Positions 5,878 through 7,377 of a stretch of 7,377 nucleotides of DNA are shown one piece after another. Position 1 is the first letter of the stretch; every line of letters starts with the position of its first letter. The notes below the pieces were generated by a model. It searched no databases, was not told where the DNA came from, and saw only the letters and a list, made by a program, of their open reading frames with translations. The translations under genes were made by a program, and so were the position numbers. Origin of the DNA: JBFKPQ01 sp041628225 (GTDB lineage: Bacteria; Actinomycetota; Acidimicrobiia; Spongiisociales; JAENVV01); the NCBI GenBank assembly GCA_041628225.1, contig JBFKPQ010000113.1, positions 1-7,377 of the forward strand, given 5' to 3'.

Positions 5878-6483
5878 TCAGTCGCCGATGGTGATCGTCA
5901 CCTGCTCATATCCGAGGGCCTTCAGGAAGTCGGTCAAGACCGTGATGGCCGACGCTTCGGCGTCCTCGAGGATGCCGTCGGCGATGACCTCCTGGACCAG
6001 GATTTCCTCGGCGGCCAGCCGGGCCGCGCGTTCGAGATCGGGGTCCCCGCGAGTGAAGACGCCGGTAGACCGGTCGTAGACATGGGTCGCTTCGTTGTCG
6101 ACGGAGACGTGGGTGATCTCGGCTTTCGGCAGTCGAATCGTGATAGAGGCGGTCTCCGTGTCGGATTGCACGTCGTCGCCGTCGAGGCCGGCCAGGTCGA
6201 TGCCGGCGCCGATCTCAGCGACCGCGAACATCGAGATCGAATCCCCCGCCGCCCAGTTGAGCCAGCCCCGGTCGGTGCCTTTCTCGACCGTCGTGTACGC
6301 CACCTTCTCGACCGTGGTGAGTTGGGCGAGGTCGCGGATCGTCTCGATGGCGACCGGTCCGACCCGCTCGAACGGACGCTCGGGAACGACGGTGGCATCG
6401 AGGGCACGATCCACCCGCCCGGCCACGAACGCCATGGTGGACGCTCCCACCAAGGCGGCCACGGCGACGAGCGTCAGGGCCAC
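5878..6483 (-). CDS. DUF4230 family membrane-anchored protein, start uncertain
   Basis: With the GTG at 6483, this is a 201-residue protein: one N-terminal membrane segment (residues 2-21, Ala/Val/Leu-rich) and an extracytoplasmic DUF4230 domain. Family features are 'VEKVAYTTVEKGTDRGW' at 58-74, 'AEIGAGIDLAGL' at 89-100, 'ITIRLPKAEITHVSVDN' at 114-130, 'THVYDRSTGVFTRGD' at 133-147, and a C-terminal helix ending 'LGYEQVTITIGD'. The molecular function of DUF4230 is unknown. The start is the weak point. An ATG at 6435 would destroy the membrane segment. The reading frame stays open upstream with 'RRLKPW' just before the membrane helix, a good positive-inside flank, but the only usual start that includes it is a TTG at 6585, which would overlap the divergent neighbour. 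A CTG at 6501 is another possibility. No start has a clear ribosome-binding site. The gene ends 33 nt before the zincin-vWA gene, so the two are probably co-transcribed. Confidence 0.8.
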   Translation of the reverse strand: MALTLVAVAALVGASTMAFVAGRVDRALDATVVPERPFERVGPVAIETIRDLAQLTTVEKVAYTTVEKGTDRGWLNWAAGDSISMFAVAEIGAGIDLAGLDGDDVQSDTETASITIRLPKAEITHVSVDNEATHVYDRSTGVFTRGDPDLERAARLAAEEILVQEVIADGILEDAEASAITVLTDFLKALGYEQVTITIGD

Positions 6484-6576
6484 GATGACCCACGGTTTCA
6501 GTCGGCGAGGGGCTGTTTCGTCGATGGACGAGAGGGTAGTGCGCCGCGACAGTTGCGAGCCCCTAGGTTGGAGCCG
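6484..6576. promoter_or_regulatory. Divergent intergenic region between DUF4230 and spermidine-synthase-like genes
   Basis: About 93 bases, if the DUF4230 gene starts at 6483. On the plus strand, TAGGTT at 6564-6569 fits a TAnnnT -10 box placed so that transcription would begin at or next to the A of the ATG at 6577. On the minus strand, TACCCT at 6538-6533 is a possible -10 box. I see no -35 element for either. If the DUF4230 protein begins further upstream, part of this stretch is coding instead. Confidence 0.3.
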
Positions 6577-7377
6577 ATGTCCCAAAGGGTTGCCCGTCTT
6601 CTCGTCTTCGTGGCGTCGGCTTCGGTGCTCGTCATCGAGATCCTGGCGGCCCGGATCCTGGCGCCCTACGTCGGGGTCAGCCTCGAGACGTTCACGGGCA
6701 TCATCGGCGTCGTCCTGGCCGGCATCGCGCTCGGTGCCTGGGCGGGTGGACGTGCCGCCGACCGCGGCGAGCCGGAACGGCTCGTCGGCCCGCTCTTCGT
6801 GGCGGGCGGGTTGGCGGCCATGGCGTCTCCGCTCGTCGTCGACGTGGTCGGTCCCGCGTTGGTTGGTGATCCGCTCTCGATTGTCATCGGAGCGGCCGTC
6901 GGCTTCTTCGCGCCCGCCGCGCTGCTGTCGGCGATCTCTCCGGTCGTGGTCAAGATTCGTCTGGCGTCGCTCGACGACACGGGCACCGTCGTCGGGTCGT
7001 ATTCGGCGGTGGGAACGGCTGGCGCCATCGCCGGGACGTTCGTCACGGGATTCGTGCTCCTGGCGGCCTTCCCCACCCGCCCCATCGTTACGGCGATCGG
7101 TGGGCTCCTCGTCGTGGTGGGTCTGGTCATGTGGCGCCGGAGGTCCGACACCGCCGGCATCGCGTCCGTGATCGTGACCGCCGCTCTGGCTGGCCTGCTC
7201 CTGGCCGCCGACGGTCCCTGCGACGTGGAAACCACGTATCACTGTGCCGTGGTGACTGCCGACGCCAACCGTCCGACGGGTCGCGTGCTCGTGCTGGACG
7301 GCGTTCGCAACAGCTACGTCGATCTCGCCGAACCCACCCATCTCGAGTTCCGGTATGTCCAACTGATCGCCGATGTC
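6577..7377 (+). CDS. Membrane-fused spermidine-synthase-like protein, C-terminus cut by window edge
   Basis: 267 codons are present without a stop. Residues 1-211 form about seven hydrophobic segments (roughly 6-28, 38-58, 70-92, 101-122, 145-163, 168-186, 193-211). They carry the pattern of the 'fused MFS/spermidine synthase' group: 'EILAARILAPYVGVSLET' at 21-38, 'GIALGAWAGGRAAD' at 49-62 and 'GSYSAVGTAGAIAG' at 140-153. After a short segment with C215 and C223 comes 'VLVLDGVRNSYVDL' at 237-250 and 'PTHLEFRYVQLIADV' at 253-267, the beginning of the aminopropyltransferase-like Rossmann domain. The catalytic part lies beyond the window, so I cannot judge activity. Soluble spermidine synthases transfer aminopropyl groups to polyamines; the reaction of the membrane-fused forms is not settled. 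The ATG has GGAG only 3 nt upstream, or may be read leaderless. It diverges from the DUF4230 gene. Confidence 0.87.
   Translation, partial: MSQRVARLLVFVASASVLVIEILAARILAPYVGVSLETFTGIIGVVLAGIALGAWAGGRAADRGEPERLVGPLFVAGGLAAMASPLVVDVVGPALVGDPLSIVIGAAVGFFAPAALLSAISPVVVKIRLASLDDTGTVVGSYSAVGTAGAIAGTFVTGFVLLAAFPTRPIVTAIGGLLVVVGLVMWRRRSDTAGIASVIVTAALAGLLLAADGPCDVETTYHCAVVTADANRPTGRVLVLDGVRNSYVDLAEPTHLEFRYVQLIADV

Noticed and set aside
2757..6483. Cobaltochelatase (CobS/CobT) operon
   Set aside because: The ATPase and vWA proteins resemble CobS and CobT, but no CobN-like subunit or other cobalamin gene is in view, the vWA protein has a zincin-like front part, and the ATPase motifs differ.
6562..6567. 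Palindrome CCTAGG before the spermidine-synthase-like gene
   Set aside because: Six bases only; expected by chance and no second copy at a regular distance.
6586..7362. Minus-strand reading frame open far upstream of the DUF4230 gene, about 260 more codons
   Set aside because: It is antisense to the spermidine-synthase-like gene, which has clear family motifs and membrane segments. The upstream translation is rich in Arg, Gly, Asp and His without a fold-like pattern, typical of an antisense shadow in high-GC DNA.

Overview
This is a 7.4-kb window of high-GC DNA with dense, tightly packed genes and strong GC bias at third codon positions. Gene content points to an actinobacterium: a mycothiol-isomerase-type (MDMPI/TIGR03084) protein, GTG starts, TAnnnT-like -10 elements and a fused membrane/spermidine-synthase protein. 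An acidimicrobial lineage is my guess, by inference only. No tRNA, rRNA, CRISPR array, insertion sequence or phage gene is visible.

Layout. (1) Positions 1-2258, minus strand, read right to left, hold a probable three-gene operon: a long LOG-family nucleotide phosphoribohydrolase-like protein, a TIGR03084-type putative metal-binding protein, and a BtpA-family protein cut by the left window edge. (2) Positions 2259-2358 are a divergent intergenic region with two inverted repeats. (3) Positions 2359-2817, plus strand, hold a small Tag-like helix-hairpin-helix DNA glycosylase homologue whose 3' end overlaps the next gene tail to tail. (4) Positions 2757-6483, minus strand, hold a second probable operon: a DUF4230 membrane-anchored protein, a 700-residue protein with an N-terminal HExxH zincin-like region and a C-terminal von Willebrand A (MIDAS) domain, and a MoxR/CobS-type AAA+ ATPase. 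(5) Positions 6577-7377, plus strand, hold the start of a membrane-embedded spermidine-synthase-like protein, cut by the right edge and diverging from the DUF4230 gene.

The most interesting part is region 4. AAA+ ATPase plus vWA protein pairs (CobS/CobT, CbbQ/CbbO, NorQ/NorD, MoxR/vWA) are known as ATP-driven activators or chaperones of metalloenzymes and complexes. Here no chelatase large subunit, RuBisCO or nitric oxide reductase gene is in view. The vWA partner carries a complete-looking zinc-protease signature, and the ATPase appears to have exchanged its two Mg-coordinating residues: Asp where Walker A has Ser/Thr, and Ser where Walker B has Asp. A membrane-anchored DUF4230 protein lies 33 nt upstream. 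I see this as a candidate three-component module of unknown target.
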